In this document: positions 48,431 through 58,250 of the stretch, one piece after another
Layout: each line of letters opens with the position of its first letter
How positions within the stretch are numbered: position 1 is the first letter of the stretch
Assembly: GCA_002163975.1 (NCBI GenBank)
Contig: CP019636.1
Span: 372,001-436,000, forward strand
Length of the DNA: 64,000 nucleotides
DNA from: Nostocales cyanobacterium HT-58-2
GTDB lineage: Bacteria; Cyanobacteriota; Cyanobacteriia; Cyanobacteriales; Nostocaceae
Direction of reading: 5' to 3'
The notes under the pieces: model-generated
The model's database searches: none
What the model saw: the letters and a program-made list of their open reading frames with translations, nothing else
What the model was told of the DNA's origin: nothing
Position numbers and translations under genes: made by a program

Positions 48431-49006
48431 ATGACATCCACTACTACCCAACATTGGCTCACCTTTGAGGAATATCTCGCTCATAACGATGACACTGATA
48501 ACCGCTATGAACTGGTGGATGGTAAGTTAGAACTGATGAATCCACCAACATTCAGGTGTATTTTGCTTGCTAAGTTTATTGAAGGACAGTTGGATGGAGA
48601 AATTCGTCGTCTAGGATTACCTTGGTTGTGCTTTCGGGAGGCTGGCGTTAGAACAGGATGGCGCAAGTCGAGACTAGCGGACGTTTGTGTCGTGAGTGCG
48701 GAACAAGTGACAGATATGCCAGATGAATCTGCTATTTGTCAAACACCACCACTGGTGACTGTCGAAATCATCAGCCCAGAGTCCATCAAATGCGACTATC
48801 GCTATAAGCGTTCTGAATATGCTGCTTTGGAAATTCCAGAGTACTGGATAGTAGATCCCCTAGAAGGAAAAGTGACAGTCCTGTTGTTGGAAGAAGGACT
48901 GTATGAAGAATCTGTTTTTACAGGTCAGCAGTGCATCGCCTCTCGCACTTTCCCAAAGTTGACTCTTTCCGTGGAGCAAGTTTTAACAGCAGGTAAGGTT
49001 AGTTAA
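48431..49006 (+). CDS. Uma2 family protein (PD-(D/E)XK nuclease fold, DUF820)
   Basis: A 191-residue protein beginning MTSTTTQHWLTFEEYLAHND, the family start with the YLAHND(D)TDNRYELVDGKL block. Further: GVRTGWRKSRLADVCVVSAE with the aspartate, PPLVTVEIISPES with the glutamate, and YRYKRSEYAALEIPEYWIVD. The nuclease core is intact. I chose the ATG at 48431; an ATG at 48401 adds ten residues. It is a different subgroup from the Uma2 gene at 32911. It precedes ycf46 by 70 bases on the same strand; whether they are linked is unknown. Confidence 0.9.
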   Translation: MTSTTTQHWLTFEEYLAHNDDTDNRYELVDGKLELMNPPTFRCILLAKFIEGQLDGEIRRLGLPWLCFREAGVRTGWRKSRLADVCVVSAEQVTDMPDESAICQTPPLVTVEIISPESIKCDYRYKRSEYAALEIPEYWIVDPLEGKVTVLLLEEGLYEESVFTGQQCIASRTFPKLTLSVEQVLTAGKVS

Positions 49007-49076
49007 TAAGTTGTTAGAAGTATGACAAACCTGAACAATGAGAAAAGAACTAACAACTAACGTTTAACATCTAGTT

Positions 49077-50591
49077 ATGACCTTCCGTGACGAGTTCAAA
49101 CTACTGCTACGCGCCCGCTACCCTTTAATCTACATTCCCACTTATGAAGAGGAGCGAGTTGAAGGGACTATCCGGGAAGAAGCAGCGAATCAGGGTAATC
49201 GTCCAGTGTATACTTGGGATTTTGTGGATGGTTATCAAGGTAATCCCAACGATGCAGGGTTTGGTCGGCGTAACCCTCTACAAGCTTTGGAATTAGTCGA
49301 AAAACTCCCAGCTTCTGCGCCTGCAGTGTTTATTTTACGAGATTACCATCGGTTTTTAGATGATGTGGCGATCGCCCGCAAACTCCGTAACCTCGCCCGA
49401 CTCCTCAAGTCTCAGCCGAAAAACATCGTGTTGCTGTCACCGAGAATTGCTATTCCAGACGACTTAACAGAAGTTCTTACAGTTCTTGAGTTTCCCTTAC
49501 CCGCAGCCACCGAAATTAGAGCAGAAATAGAACGCTTGTTAGCTGCGACTGGTCACTCTTTACCTGGTAAAGTGTTAGATGATTTGGTGCGCTCTTGTCA
49601 AGGGCTATCGATGGAACGCATTCGTCGGGTTTTGGCACGAGCGATCGCCACTCACGGTGAACTGCAACCAGAAGACGTGGATCTAGTTTTAGAAGAAAAG
49701 CGCCAAACCATTCGCCAAACTCAAATCCTCGACTTTTACCCAGCGACAGAGCAAATTTCCGATATCGGGGGATTGGATAACCTGAAAGACTGGCTTTTGC
49801 GGCGAGGTGGAGCATTTACCGAAAGGGCGCGACAGTACGGATTACCGCACCCTCGTGGTTTACTGTTGGTAGGAATTCAAGGAACGGGAAAGTCCTTAAC
49901 AGCTAAGGCGATCGCCCATCACTGGCACTTACCTTTGTTGCGTCTAGATGTGGGACGATTGTTTGGGGGTTTAGTGGGTGAGTCGGAATCTCGCACGCGA
50001 CAAATGATACAAGTGGCAGAAGCCCTTGCTCCCTGTGTTTTATGGATAGATGAGATAGATAAAGCCTTTTCGGGGCTGGGTAGCAAAGGTGACGCAGGCA
50101 CAACGAGTCGCGTTTTTGGCACATTTATTACCTGGTTAGCCGAAAAAACCTCACCCGTGTTTGTCGTCGCTACCGCCAATGATATCCAAGCGCTCCCACC
50201 GGAAATGCTGCGTAAAGGGCGACTTGATGAAATTTTCTTTGTTGGTTTGCCTACGCAAGAAGAAAGAAAAGCAATTTTTACCGTGCATTTATCTCGACTG
50301 CGCGCCCATAACTTGAAAAATTATGATATCGACAGGTTAGCTTACGAAACGCCTGATTTTTCTGGTGCAGAAATTGAGCAAACCTTGATTGAAGCAATGC
50401 ACATCGGATTTAGCCAAAACAGGGACTTTATGACCGATGACATTTTAGAAGCTGCCAGTCAAATCATACCCCTAGCTCGAACCGCTACCGAACAAATTCA
50501 AAAATTGCAAGAGTGGGCTGCTGCGGGGAGAGCGCGTCTAGCTTCCAAACACAGTCCTTTGAGTGACCGCATTCAACGCCAATTGCAATAA
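49077..50591 (+). CDS. ycf46: AAA ATPase Ycf46
   Basis: A 504-residue AAA protein. The N-terminal half (RDEFKLLLRARYPLIYIPTY, EEERVEGTIR) and a helical middle precede the AAA module with Walker A GIQGTGKSLTAKAIA, Walker B VLWIDEIDKAFSG and GRLDEIFFVGLPTQEER. It matches Ycf46 of cyanobacteria and red-algal plastids; the Synechocystis homologue has been linked to carbon utilisation and photosynthesis control, but the molecular job is not settled. ATG at 49077 with no strong Shine-Dalgarno. Confidence 0.93.
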   Translation: MTFRDEFKLLLRARYPLIYIPTYEEERVEGTIREEAANQGNRPVYTWDFVDGYQGNPNDAGFGRRNPLQALELVEKLPASAPAVFILRDYHRFLDDVAIARKLRNLARLLKSQPKNIVLLSPRIAIPDDLTEVLTVLEFPLPAATEIRAEIERLLAATGHSLPGKVLDDLVRSCQGLSMERIRRVLARAIATHGELQPEDVDLVLEEKRQTIRQTQILDFYPATEQISDIGGLDNLKDWLLRRGGAFTERARQYGLPHPRGLLLVGIQGTGKSLTAKAIAHHWHLPLLRLDVGRLFGGLVGESESRTRQMIQVAEALAPCVLWIDEIDKAFSGLGSKGDAGTTSRVFGTFITWLAEKTSPVFVVATANDIQALPPEMLRKGRLDEIFFVGLPTQEERKAIFTVHLSRLRAHNLKNYDIDRLAYETPDFSGAEIEQTLIEAMHIGFSQNRDFMTDDILEAASQIIPLARTATEQIQKLQEWAAAGRARLASKHSPLSDRIQRQLQ

Positions 50592-50606
50592 TAAATTATG
50601 AATTAT

Positions 50607-50648
50607 GAATTATGAACAATCAGATTTTTCATAATTCATAATCTATAA
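50607..50648 (+). terminator. Hairpin after ycf46
   Basis: Repeated attatga units read into their complement (ttatgaattatga ... tcataattcataa) around a loop with TTTTT. Located about 15 bases past the ycf46 stop. It can form a long AT stem; a role as terminator is likely but the repeats make exact arms ambiguous. Confidence 0.5.
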
Positions 50649-50678
50649 TTCATAAATTTGTAGGGTGAGGTTGTCATT

Positions 50679-51236
50679 ATGATGATTGTAAACATACTGA
50701 AGTATACACTTGGGATTTTATTGGCGATCGCTATTTTAGTTGGCAGTGGATTCGCTACTGCTCTATATTTCATCAATCGAACCTCTGCACCGCCCGCCAA
50801 ACCCATTTTCGCCAATGACAGCCCCTCTGTGAAAGGGCAAAAACCAAAAGCACCAGTGGCGAAAGAAACCAAAAGCGCCTCTAAACCAGAGGCTAAGAGC
50901 GAAGCTTCTCCTAAAGCAACCCCAACTCCTACGACATCTGCTCAAGCAACTGAAGCCCCGAAGCCATTACCATCAGGAGCTTATCAAGCGCGTGTCACTT
51001 GGAATCGAGGCTTAATTTTGCGAGTCGAACCAAACCAAGATGCTGAACGTATTGGTGGAGTTGGTTTTAATTCAAGAGTTATCGTTTTGCAACAAAACGA
51101 AGATAAAAGCTGGCAAAAGATTCGTTTGGAAAATAGTGAACAAGAAGGTTGGGTGAAAGCAGGTAATACTCAAAAAGTTGATGAAGAGGATTTACAGCAG
51201 ACAGAACAGACAGAGCAAACAGACCAACAACGGTAA
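50679..51236 (+). CDS. Membrane-anchored bacterial SH3-like protein
   Basis: A 185-residue protein with one N-terminal membrane segment (YTLGILLAIAILVGSGFATA), a long Lys/Ala/Pro-rich linker (KAPVAKETKSASKPEAKSEA) and a C-terminal SH3b domain (AYQARVTWNRGLILRVEPNQ, DAERIGGVGFNSRVIVL, EQEGWVKAGN). SH3b domains bind peptidoglycan, so it likely reaches the cell wall. The final tail is Gln/Thr/Glu-rich (QTEQTEQTDQQ). ATG at 50679. Confidence 0.82.
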   Translation: MMIVNILKYTLGILLAIAILVGSGFATALYFINRTSAPPAKPIFANDSPSVKGQKPKAPVAKETKSASKPEAKSEASPKATPTPTTSAQATEAPKPLPSGAYQARVTWNRGLILRVEPNQDAERIGGVGFNSRVIVLQQNEDKSWQKIRLENSEQEGWVKAGNTQKVDEEDLQQTEQTEQTDQQR

Positions 51237-51415
51237 AACATCTAAAGAATTTGTCAAGACTTATACTATTTTTTTCACTCCTTTATACAGCCTTTGTTTT
51301 TATAGAAAATCAATTAAATTAATAAATTTCTTTTAATTTTTTAAAAATTTTAAAAAAGATAACAGATGTCATCTTTTCATAGGATTTGGAAAAGTTAGGC
51401 TCCCAACTTGTTCTC

Positions 51416-51523
51416 ATACTAAGTTGCATTCAAAAACCTCACCCCGCCCTCCGGGCACCCCTCTCCTTAGCAAGGAGAGGGGCGGGGGTGAGGTGACACC
51501 TATGAACGCAACTCGGTATCATT
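51416..51523. repeat. Long palindromic repeat element (about 108 bp)
   Basis: An imperfect nested palindrome: outer ends atactaagttgcattca and its inverted form tgaacgcaactcggtat; then acctcacccc / ggggtgaggt; then cccctctcctt / aaggagagggg around a short loop. Such structures are typical of dispersed palindromic repeats or MITEs in these genomes. The rest of 51237-51868 has no gene that I can support. Confidence 0.65.
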
Positions 51524-51868
51524 GCATCAAGCACTGACGTAGCTACAAATAGGTTATTGTGTTTACTGAAGTAATGCGGTAAAACCGGGTAATTATATTG
51601 CTATTTTCCCATTTTTCTGCTTTAAGTGGATATACTGGTTTTGCTGATACCTATTTAAAAATATAGGGGCAAAGCAAATGAGCTTAACTACCGTTAAGCA
51701 AATGCAGTTAATGTCATTTTAAAAATTTACAAAAGCTGCTGGCAAAGATGACCGCTCATCAATGCGTACTGAGATGCATTTGTATGACGCGTAAGCCCTG
51801 CTCGTGTTCAACGACCAACACTAACTAAAGCCCGCCTCATTATGACAAGAAGTTCAATGGGAGGATAT

Positions 51869-53425
51869 ATGACTCAATACGATTATGTTGTCATTGGTGC
51901 AGGCTCAGCAGGCTGTGTCCTAGCCAACCGTCTTACCGAAGACAGTGAAACGACTGTCTTGCTGCTTGAAGCTGGTGGTCCGGATACCAAACCTGAGATC
52001 CACATCCCCTTGGCGTTCCCGAAACTAGTTCGTTCTGAGATAGACTGGGCATATTTCACTGAAGAAGAACCACACCTGAATGGTCGCAAAATCTTTCATC
52101 CACGTGGCAAAGTCCTAGGTGGCTGTAGTTCGATTAACGCCATGGTTTATATTCGAGGTAACCGTCACGATTATGATCGCTGGCAAGAGTTAGGTAATCC
52201 GGGTTGGGGCTATCAAGATGTGTTGCCATATTTTAAGAAATTTGAGAACCAGCAGCGTGGCGCATCCCAATTTCATGGCGTTGATGGACCGCTAAGCGTG
52301 AGTGATCCAGTGAGTCCGAACGTGGTATCACACCGCTTTATTGAAGCAGCCGTTGCGATGGGTTATGAGCGCAATCTCGACTTCAATGGCTTACAGCAGG
52401 AGGGCGCAGGGCTTTACCAGTTGACTTACAAAGACGGCAAGCGGCAAAGTACAGCTGTTGCTTTTCTGCATCCAATTTTACATCGCCCCAATTTAACAAC
52501 TCAAACTGGCGCATTAGTCACTCGTTTACTCTTTGAGGGAACACGCACAGTTGGGGTGGAGTATCTGCACAATGGTACGATGCATCAAGTCAGGGTCAAC
52601 CAGGAAGTGATTCTCAGTGCAGGGGCGATCGTTTCACCCAAACTGCTGATGCTCTCTGGAATTGGACAAGCAGAACATTTGCAATCATTAGGAATTCCTG
52701 TGGTTGTTGATTTGCCGGGTGTCGGTCAAAACCTTCAAGATCACCTAGCTATCTACGTGGGCTATTTGGCAACTCAAGATATACAACCGACACTAACCAG
52801 CAATATTGCAGAAGCAGGGTTATTTCTGCATACTTCAAAGAATTTAGATGCTGCGCCAGATTTGCAATTTCACTTCGCTTCAATCTTGTGGGTGCAGCGT
52901 GAGTTTGCCCGTTCTGGTCCAGGATTTACCTTTGCACCGTGTTTGACCCATCCTCAAAGTCGCGGCAATCTCAGTTTACGTTCTTCTTCCCCCAATGACC
53001 CACCAATCATTCAGATGAACTATCTCCAGAGTGAATCAGATATACAAGTGCTGGTAGAAGCAATTAAAATTTCGCGTCAATTGGCTTATTCTGGTGCATT
53101 TGATGAGTTTCTGGGTGAGGAAGTCGCTCCTGGTGCTGGCGTAACCAGCGATGAAGCGATACAAGCTTACATCCGGCAAGGGTGCGATACTGTGTACCAC
53201 CCTGTTGGCACGTGCAAAATGGGTACTGATCCACTGGCAGTTGTAGACTCTCAACTTAGAGTACATGGTGTTGATGGGTTGCGAGTGGTGGATGCATCAA
53301 TTATGCCAACCATCACTACAGGAAATACGAATGCACCAACGATTATGATTGGTGAAAAAGCTGCCGATATGATTAAAGCTGTACAAAGTGTTCCAACAGA
53401 AGCTCTAGCAATTCACACAAGTTAA
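51869..53425 (+). CDS. GMC family oxidoreductase (choline dehydrogenase-like)
   Basis: A 518-residue flavoprotein. The FAD-binding loop YDYVVIGAGSAGCVLANRL, the GMC signature 1 around GKVLGGCSSINAMVYIRGN, signature 2 around SAGAIVSPKLLMLSGIG, and C-terminal YHPVGTCKMG with the catalytic histidine plus TNAPTIMIGEKAAD are all there. Such enzymes oxidise alcohols or aldehydes; the exact substrate cannot be told (choline, long-chain alcohols and others are possible). I chose the ATG at 51869, which begins right at the FAD motif and follows GGGAGG by four bases; an ATG at 51842 is nine codons upstream. No betB or transporter is adjacent. Confidence 0.9.
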   Translation: MTQYDYVVIGAGSAGCVLANRLTEDSETTVLLLEAGGPDTKPEIHIPLAFPKLVRSEIDWAYFTEEEPHLNGRKIFHPRGKVLGGCSSINAMVYIRGNRHDYDRWQELGNPGWGYQDVLPYFKKFENQQRGASQFHGVDGPLSVSDPVSPNVVSHRFIEAAVAMGYERNLDFNGLQQEGAGLYQLTYKDGKRQSTAVAFLHPILHRPNLTTQTGALVTRLLFEGTRTVGVEYLHNGTMHQVRVNQEVILSAGAIVSPKLLMLSGIGQAEHLQSLGIPVVVDLPGVGQNLQDHLAIYVGYLATQDIQPTLTSNIAEAGLFLHTSKNLDAAPDLQFHFASILWVQREFARSGPGFTFAPCLTHPQSRGNLSLRSSSPNDPPIIQMNYLQSESDIQVLVEAIKISRQLAYSGAFDEFLGEEVAPGAGVTSDEAIQAYIRQGCDTVYHPVGTCKMGTDPLAVVDSQLRVHGVDGLRVVDASIMPTITTGNTNAPTIMIGEKAADMIKAVQSVPTEALAIHTS

Positions 53426-54017
53426 ATTCACACAAATTAACAGTGAGCAGTTAGGATAAAAGCTGCATATCTTCATGGACATAGCAGATGTCAAGTCACA
53501 GATGATTTGCGTTGCAAATACCTCTAATATTGCTCTGCGGTGTACTGGTGACATCTCAGAGATTAGTCCACCGAGTGACTGTAGTGTGAGCATTGCCTAA
53601 CTTCTGCTGTCCTCTGAGAGTTGAGGTGTTAAAAAACTTTAAAAATATTAATTTGATAATACGGGAAATAATTTGATACCGAATACCAGGTCAAGCTATT
53701 TACTTAAGAACCTGGTATATTTTTTGTATAATTCAATTTGTCCTAATTGTACAAATTGGAGGTTATTAGCTGTATGAAACCCCAGTCAGTAGTATTTTTA
53801 AGATTTTCTTTATTTATGATATCAACAAGCAATGATTTTGCGTTACAACCGTAAATACACTGGATATATGAAACGATAATCATTACAAAAAGTTATTAGG
53901 AACTACTATCCCAGAAGTTTGTCAATAACCGTATATACAAACAATTGACTAAGGCTGTGTGTAAGGTCAAATCCACAACAGGGAAGTTATCTAAACTCAA
54001 AAATTGAAATAACTAGT
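53426..54017. other. Intergenic region before the peptidoglycan-binding gene
   Basis: About 590 bases. It holds a hairpin terminator (taccaggt / acctggta, 53684-53717, followed by TATTTTTT), which may end the GMC oxidoreductase transcript. Otherwise AT-rich with no credible gene. Confidence 0.5.
53684..53726 (+). terminator. Rho-independent terminator-like hairpin
   Basis: Perfect 8-bp arms taccaggt / acctggta around an 18-base loop, followed by TATTTTTTG. It lies 260 bases after the GMC oxidoreductase stop, with no gene between. Confidence 0.6.
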
Positions 54018-55502
54018 ATGGAAAGAATTGGTTATCTTCAGCTTGCTTCAGCCAACGAGACATCAACAAGAAATGAGGGTGTTTCTGTCCAAGTAAATTC
54101 TAATTTTTTTGCTGAATTGAATTGGAAAAAACTGTCCAGCAGTGCTGCCATACAACTATTATCTGTAGCAGTCGGTTTGGCAGTTCTAAGTATAGCGGAG
54201 CGTGCTCTAGCACAGCAAAAAGTAGGAAGCACTGGATCTCAAGTCTCAGAAATCCAAAGGTGTTTGAGCAAGTTAGGCTATTACAATGGTCCGGTGACAG
54301 GCAAGTTTGCTTCCTTAACCGAGAACGCTGTGATTCGGTTCCAGCGAGCAAATGGACTACCAACTATTGGATCTGTAGGTCCAAGAACTCAACAATTGCT
54401 GCAATCGCAATGTCAAAGTAGAAGACCAAGTAGAAGTGTTAGCACTGGCTTACAACCTGATAGCAGTGGTCAAGCCGTCACTAAATTGCAACAGGATTTG
54501 CGCCGTTTAGGCTACTTTAATGGTCCGATAACTGGCTACTTTGGTTCAGAGACTCAGCAAGCAGTCGTGAGATTTCAGCAAGCATATGGAATACGTGCAG
54601 ATGGTGTTGTCGGTTCCAGAACAAAAGACGCAATACGTATTAGTCTTAATAGAAATAATTCTCCAGGTAGCATTGGCGGAGATAACTTGCCCAATGCTTT
54701 AAATTTGGGTGATTCGGGTGCTCAAGTGCGAGAATTGCAACAGGATTTGCAGCGGTTGGGCTACTTCAATGTCAATCCAACTGGCTATTTTGGTCCAACA
54801 ACCCGAGATGCTGTGGCACGTTTTCAGCGAGATTCTGGAATAATACCGAACGGTATTGCTGATTCACAAACTTTGGGGACAATAACCTCAGCTCTAGAAG
54901 GGCAAAGCTACAACCAAAGCAATGGACAATACAGCCAAACTTACAGCCAAACTTATAGCCAAACCAACGGACAAAGCTACAGCCAAACTTACAACCAAAC
55001 TTACAACCAAACCAACGGACAAAGCTACGGTCAAACTTATAGTTGTTCCACCGCGACTGGAGATATTTGTCAAGGAGAGAGGAGTCAACGAGTGACAGTC
55101 GTACAACAGCGTTTGCAAAATTTGGGATTCTTTAAAGGTGATGTCACTGGTTATTATGGTGCAGCAACTAGAGATGCTGTCACTCAATTTCAGCGATACT
55201 ATGGTTTGGAAACCACTGGCTCTGTTAATTTTCAAACTTGGCAAGCATTAGGATTAAGTAATAATCCAGACAATTCTACTGGATGGAATCCTAAGAAAGA
55301 AAATCGTTATGTCGTGGTCGTACCAATTTCTAGAGACGACACTTTGAACCAAGTACGCCAGTATATTCCTGAAGCATTCCGTGCTGAATCGAGACTAGGT
55401 CCTTATGTCAATGCTGGACAATTTAGAGAACGCTCACAAGCAGAAGAGTTATCCAAATGGTTACGTTCGCGTGGGTTAGATGCACGGGTAGATTACTTCT
55501 AA
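54018..55502 (+). CDS. Peptidoglycan-binding protein with four PG_binding_1 repeats and SPOR-like end
   Basis: A 494-residue protein. A hydrophobic segment at about 40-62 (AAIQLLSVAVGLAVLSIAER) ending in ALAQQ looks like a late signal or anchor. Four PG_binding_1 repeats follow, recognised by EIQRCLSKLGYYNGPVTGKF, KLQQDLRRLGYFNGPITGYF, ELQQDLQRLGYFNVNPTGYF and VVQQRLQNLGFFKGDVTGYY. Between repeats three and four lies a Gln/Tyr/Ser/Asn/Thr-rich linker (SQTYSQTNGQSYSQTYNQ). The C-terminus (YVVVVPISRDDTLNQVRQYI, GPYVNAGQFRERSQAEELSK) is SPOR-like, for binding denuded glycan. Likely role: cell wall remodelling or septal targeting; no catalytic domain. Confidence 0.88.
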   Translation: MERIGYLQLASANETSTRNEGVSVQVNSNFFAELNWKKLSSSAAIQLLSVAVGLAVLSIAERALAQQKVGSTGSQVSEIQRCLSKLGYYNGPVTGKFASLTENAVIRFQRANGLPTIGSVGPRTQQLLQSQCQSRRPSRSVSTGLQPDSSGQAVTKLQQDLRRLGYFNGPITGYFGSETQQAVVRFQQAYGIRADGVVGSRTKDAIRISLNRNNSPGSIGGDNLPNALNLGDSGAQVRELQQDLQRLGYFNVNPTGYFGPTTRDAVARFQRDSGIIPNGIADSQTLGTITSALEGQSYNQSNGQYSQTYSQTYSQTNGQSYSQTYNQTYNQTNGQSYGQTYSCSTATGDICQGERSQRVTVVQQRLQNLGFFKGDVTGYYGAATRDAVTQFQRYYGLETTGSVNFQTWQALGLSNNPDNSTGWNPKKENRYVVVVPISRDDTLNQVRQYIPEAFRAESRLGPYVNAGQFRERSQAEELSKWLRSRGLDARVDYF

Positions 55503-55608
55503 AAGTTACCAATAATAAGTTACCAATAATGAGGTATGAGTAATGAGTCATGATTTTTAACTCCTGACTCTTAACTGGATTATTCACTTGTCACAAAATC
55601 AAAAGATA

Positions 55609-56481
55609 ATGGCAGAAACTCGTATTGGAATTATTGGTGGCAGCGGTTTATACAAAATGGATGCCCTCAAAAATGTCGAAGAGGTGCAAATCCAAACACC
55701 CTTTGGTTCACCGTCTGATGCTTTGATATTAGGAACTTTAGAGGGGACGCGGGTCGCTTTTTTAGCACGTCATGGTCGCAATCACACGCTGTTACCTTCC
55801 GAATTGCCATTTCGCGCCAATATCTATGCAATGAAGCAACTGGGTGTGGAGTATATAATCTCTGCTTCAGCTGTGGGTTCATTAAAGGAAGAAGTGAAAC
55901 CACTGGATATGGTGGTTCCTGACCAATTTATTGATCGAACGAAAAATCGGGTGACAACGTTTTTTGGTGAGGGAATAGTGGCTCATATCGCTTTTGGCGA
56001 CCCAATTTGTAAAAATTTGGCTGAAGTTGTCACAGAGGCGATCGCATCTCTAAACTTACCAGATGTCACCCTGCATCGTGGCGGGACCTATGTCTGTATG
56101 GAGGGACCAGCATTTTCGACAAAGGCGGAATCCAATCTTTACCGTAGCTGGGGAGCCACAGTGATTGGTATGACGAATTTGTCAGAGGCGAAGTTAGCAA
56201 GGGAAGCAGAAATTGCCTATGCCACCCTAGCCCTAGTGACAGATTATGATTGTTGGCATCCAGATCACGATAGTGTGACGGTAGAAATGGTAGTCAGTAA
56301 TTTGCAACGCAATGCCGTCAATGCTCAGAAAGTGATTCAAGAAACGGTGCAACGCTTGAGTGAAAATGCACCCCAGAGTGATGCACATTCAGCATTAAAG
56401 TATGCAATTTTGACAAACCTGGATAAGGCTCCAGCAGCAACCAAGCAGAAGTTGGAGTTGTTGTTGAAAAAGTATATCTAG
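55609..56481 (+). CDS. mtnP: S-methyl-5'-thioadenosine phosphorylase
   Basis: A 290-residue nucleoside phosphorylase of the PNP/MTAP type that splits methylthioadenosine into adenine and methylthioribose-1-phosphate, the first step in methionine salvage. Motifs: [13 protein letters not shown] (phosphate), [40 protein letters not shown] and [16 protein letters not shown] (substrate). I chose the ATG at 55609 ([13 protein letters not shown]); a TTG at 55588 adds seven residues. Length and the FSTKAES loop favour methylthioadenosine over inosine or guanosine. Alone in its transcript as far as I can see. Confidence 0.93.
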   Translation: MAETRIGIIGGSGLYKMDALKNVEEVQIQTPFGSPSDALILGTLEGTRVAFLARHGRNHTLLPSELPFRANIYAMKQLGVEYIISASAVGSLKEEVKPLDMVVPDQFIDRTKNRVTTFFGEGIVAHIAFGDPICKNLAEVVTEAIASLNLPDVTLHRGGTYVCMEGPAFSTKAESNLYRSWGATVIGMTNLSEAKLAREAEIAYATLALVTDYDCWHPDHDSVTVEMVVSNLQRNAVNAQKVIQETVQRLSENAPQSDAHSALKYAILTNLDKAPAATKQKLELLLKKYI

Positions 56482-56903
56482 AAATATTTTGAACAACATA
56501 GAAAACTCATCTGGAATTGTCTGTTGCAGTCTTGTAGTAAAAATTAATGCAATTCTGGCAGGAGTCTGGTCAAGGTATTACCTTGACCGAAACCGCCTAA
56601 AAATAAGTAAAGCTTTTATAAGCTACCTTATGTGCAATCTACGTCTGACAGCAGATAGTGATTAACACCTAGGGACAGAAACGACCACTGAAACCAGGTG
56701 TTAATGTTTTTTAAGTGGTGGTTGAACGGGTGCATCAGTTAGCAGTGGCTCAAAACTGGCTTGTCTACCATCACAAAAAAATTGACGTGTGTCATACATA
56801 CATTACGTATGTTGTTCATCTATCGCCCCAAACAGTTTTAAAGGCGATAATGGAAATGTGAGGAGAAAACAGAAGTGATTTGTATTAAAAAGGGGGAAAT
56901 CTT
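56482..56903. other. Intergenic region after mtnP
   Basis: About 420 bases without a credible gene. There is a short palindrome (acatac / gtatgt near 56797-56812) about 90 bases before the exported pentapeptide gene, which might be an operator. The ribosome-binding region AAAGGGGGAAATCTT precedes that gene. Confidence 0.4.
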
Positions 56904-57359
56904 ATGAAACTCAAGCTTCTAGCAGTTTTAACCTTAGCAACTCCCCTGTTTTTAACAACTTCAGTTGAGGCTGCAAATCCGCAGCACGTACAAAAACTAC
57001 TTTCTACTGGGGAATGTGCTGGGTGTGATCTATCGAAAGCCAACCTCAGTGGTGCACATTTAATTGGTGCTGATTTGCGAGATGCAAATCTCCAAGGAGC
57101 AAACTTAACAGACGCGAATCTCGAAGGTGCAGACTTAACGGGTGCGAATTTGAAAGACGCGAACCTAACGTCAGCTTTTGCAACAAATGTTGATTTTAAG
57201 AAAGCTAATCTCAACGGTGTGAATTTCACTAGTGCGACGATTTATGACTCCAATGTCTATGGAGCATCAATGGAAGACCTTAACATTACCAATGCTGAAA
57301 TATTTAACACAGGTATCGGCATCGGTGGTGAAGATGCAGAAATCCCAGATTGGAAATAA
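56904..57359 (+). CDS. Exported pentapeptide-repeat protein
   Basis: A 151-residue protein with a signal peptide (KLLAVLTLATPLFLTTSVEA, cleavage after VEA). After it comes VQKLLSTGECAGCDLSKANL, a cap with a C-x-x-C pair that recurs before pentapeptide repeats in cyanobacteria, and then about twelve repeats (LIGADLRDANLQGANLTDAN). The end is an acidic tail (GIGGEDAEIPDW). It should lie in the periplasm or lumen. The cysteine pair may form a disulphide. Good ATG with GGGGGAAATCTT upstream. Confidence 0.88.
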   Translation: MKLKLLAVLTLATPLFLTTSVEAANPQHVQKLLSTGECAGCDLSKANLSGAHLIGADLRDANLQGANLTDANLEGADLTGANLKDANLTSAFATNVDFKKANLNGVNFTSATIYDSNVYGASMEDLNITNAEIFNTGIGIGGEDAEIPDWK

Positions 57360-58250
57360 AAGCTACTATAGCTTTGATGATGAGAAGTAGGGAATAGGGA
57401 TTAGAGAGTACATTATCCACCTAATTTTTCAGTGTCAATTTATTAGTTTTACTTATTGCTTCATAACTAGGTAAGGAAGCATGAGTAATAGCCTGAGCGT
57501 GGAAATAATCCCTAAACCCACTTCTAAAAAAGATGTTTGTTTTGATTCTATGTAGAGTCCGTGGTGGGCAAAAAATTCCTGAAGAATAGCTGTAGAAGTG
57601 TGAGAGTGGCTTGCTTGACTCATCTTGCTAGCTCTGCTTCTGGCAGAATCCAGAAACTATTTTTATGTAACCGTACCGTATGCTGACCGTACCTTGGACT
57701 GTTAACTACGTGAGATAAGTATTAAAGTCAATTGTCATAAAATCCAAAAATTTTCAAGCAACCATAAGTGCTTTTTAAATTTCATTCAGTATAATTAATA
57801 ACTTTTATCAAGTGTAAAGATCAATATAAAAATAAAAGTATTGATTCAGGGTGACAGCTTAAGATAGCTTAAATATCGGGTAAAATCGGCACTTAGACTT
57901 GTATAAATGAAGGGTGAACTAAATTTTTCCGTGATTTGTACTTAGACGAGTACCATTATCAGCAATTCAAATGTTGAGGAGTGACACTACATTCAAGATT
58001 CTAAATTCATATTTTTATGAACTTAGAATCTTGTCTCCCAGTCATCCTACTACGTTATAACTACTAGCCTTTTAGTAGTTTTCTACCTTGTAGTTGATGA
58101 AGTAGTGTTTTAGGGCAATTATGGTTATAGGCAACTAGAACCTCGTTGGACCCCAAACTCAGTTGTGCTGATGAGTTGTGCTGATGCACAGGTGCATCGC
58201 CTAGTCAACAGCCTTTTGGTTGTAACTGTCCGGATTAAAGAAACGTAACT
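57360..58250. other. 890-base gene-free stretch with hairpins
   Basis: No gene I can support; a 24-codon frame at 57481 (MSNSLSVEIIPKPTSKKDVC) has AAGGAAGC in front but no family. Two structured places are seen: aagattctaa / ttagaatctt at 57995-58032 with an inner ttcat / atgaa stem, and aactacta / tagtagtt at 58059-58080 followed by TTCTACCTT. The latter could be a terminator for an unseen transcript or an attenuator ahead of the CAAD gene. Confidence 0.4.

Noticed and set aside
54894..55244. 116-codon minus-strand frame rich in Leu/Val/Ser/Ala
   Set aside because: It is the complement of the tandem-repeat linker in the peptidoglycan-binding gene; the repeat makes it open in more than one frame.
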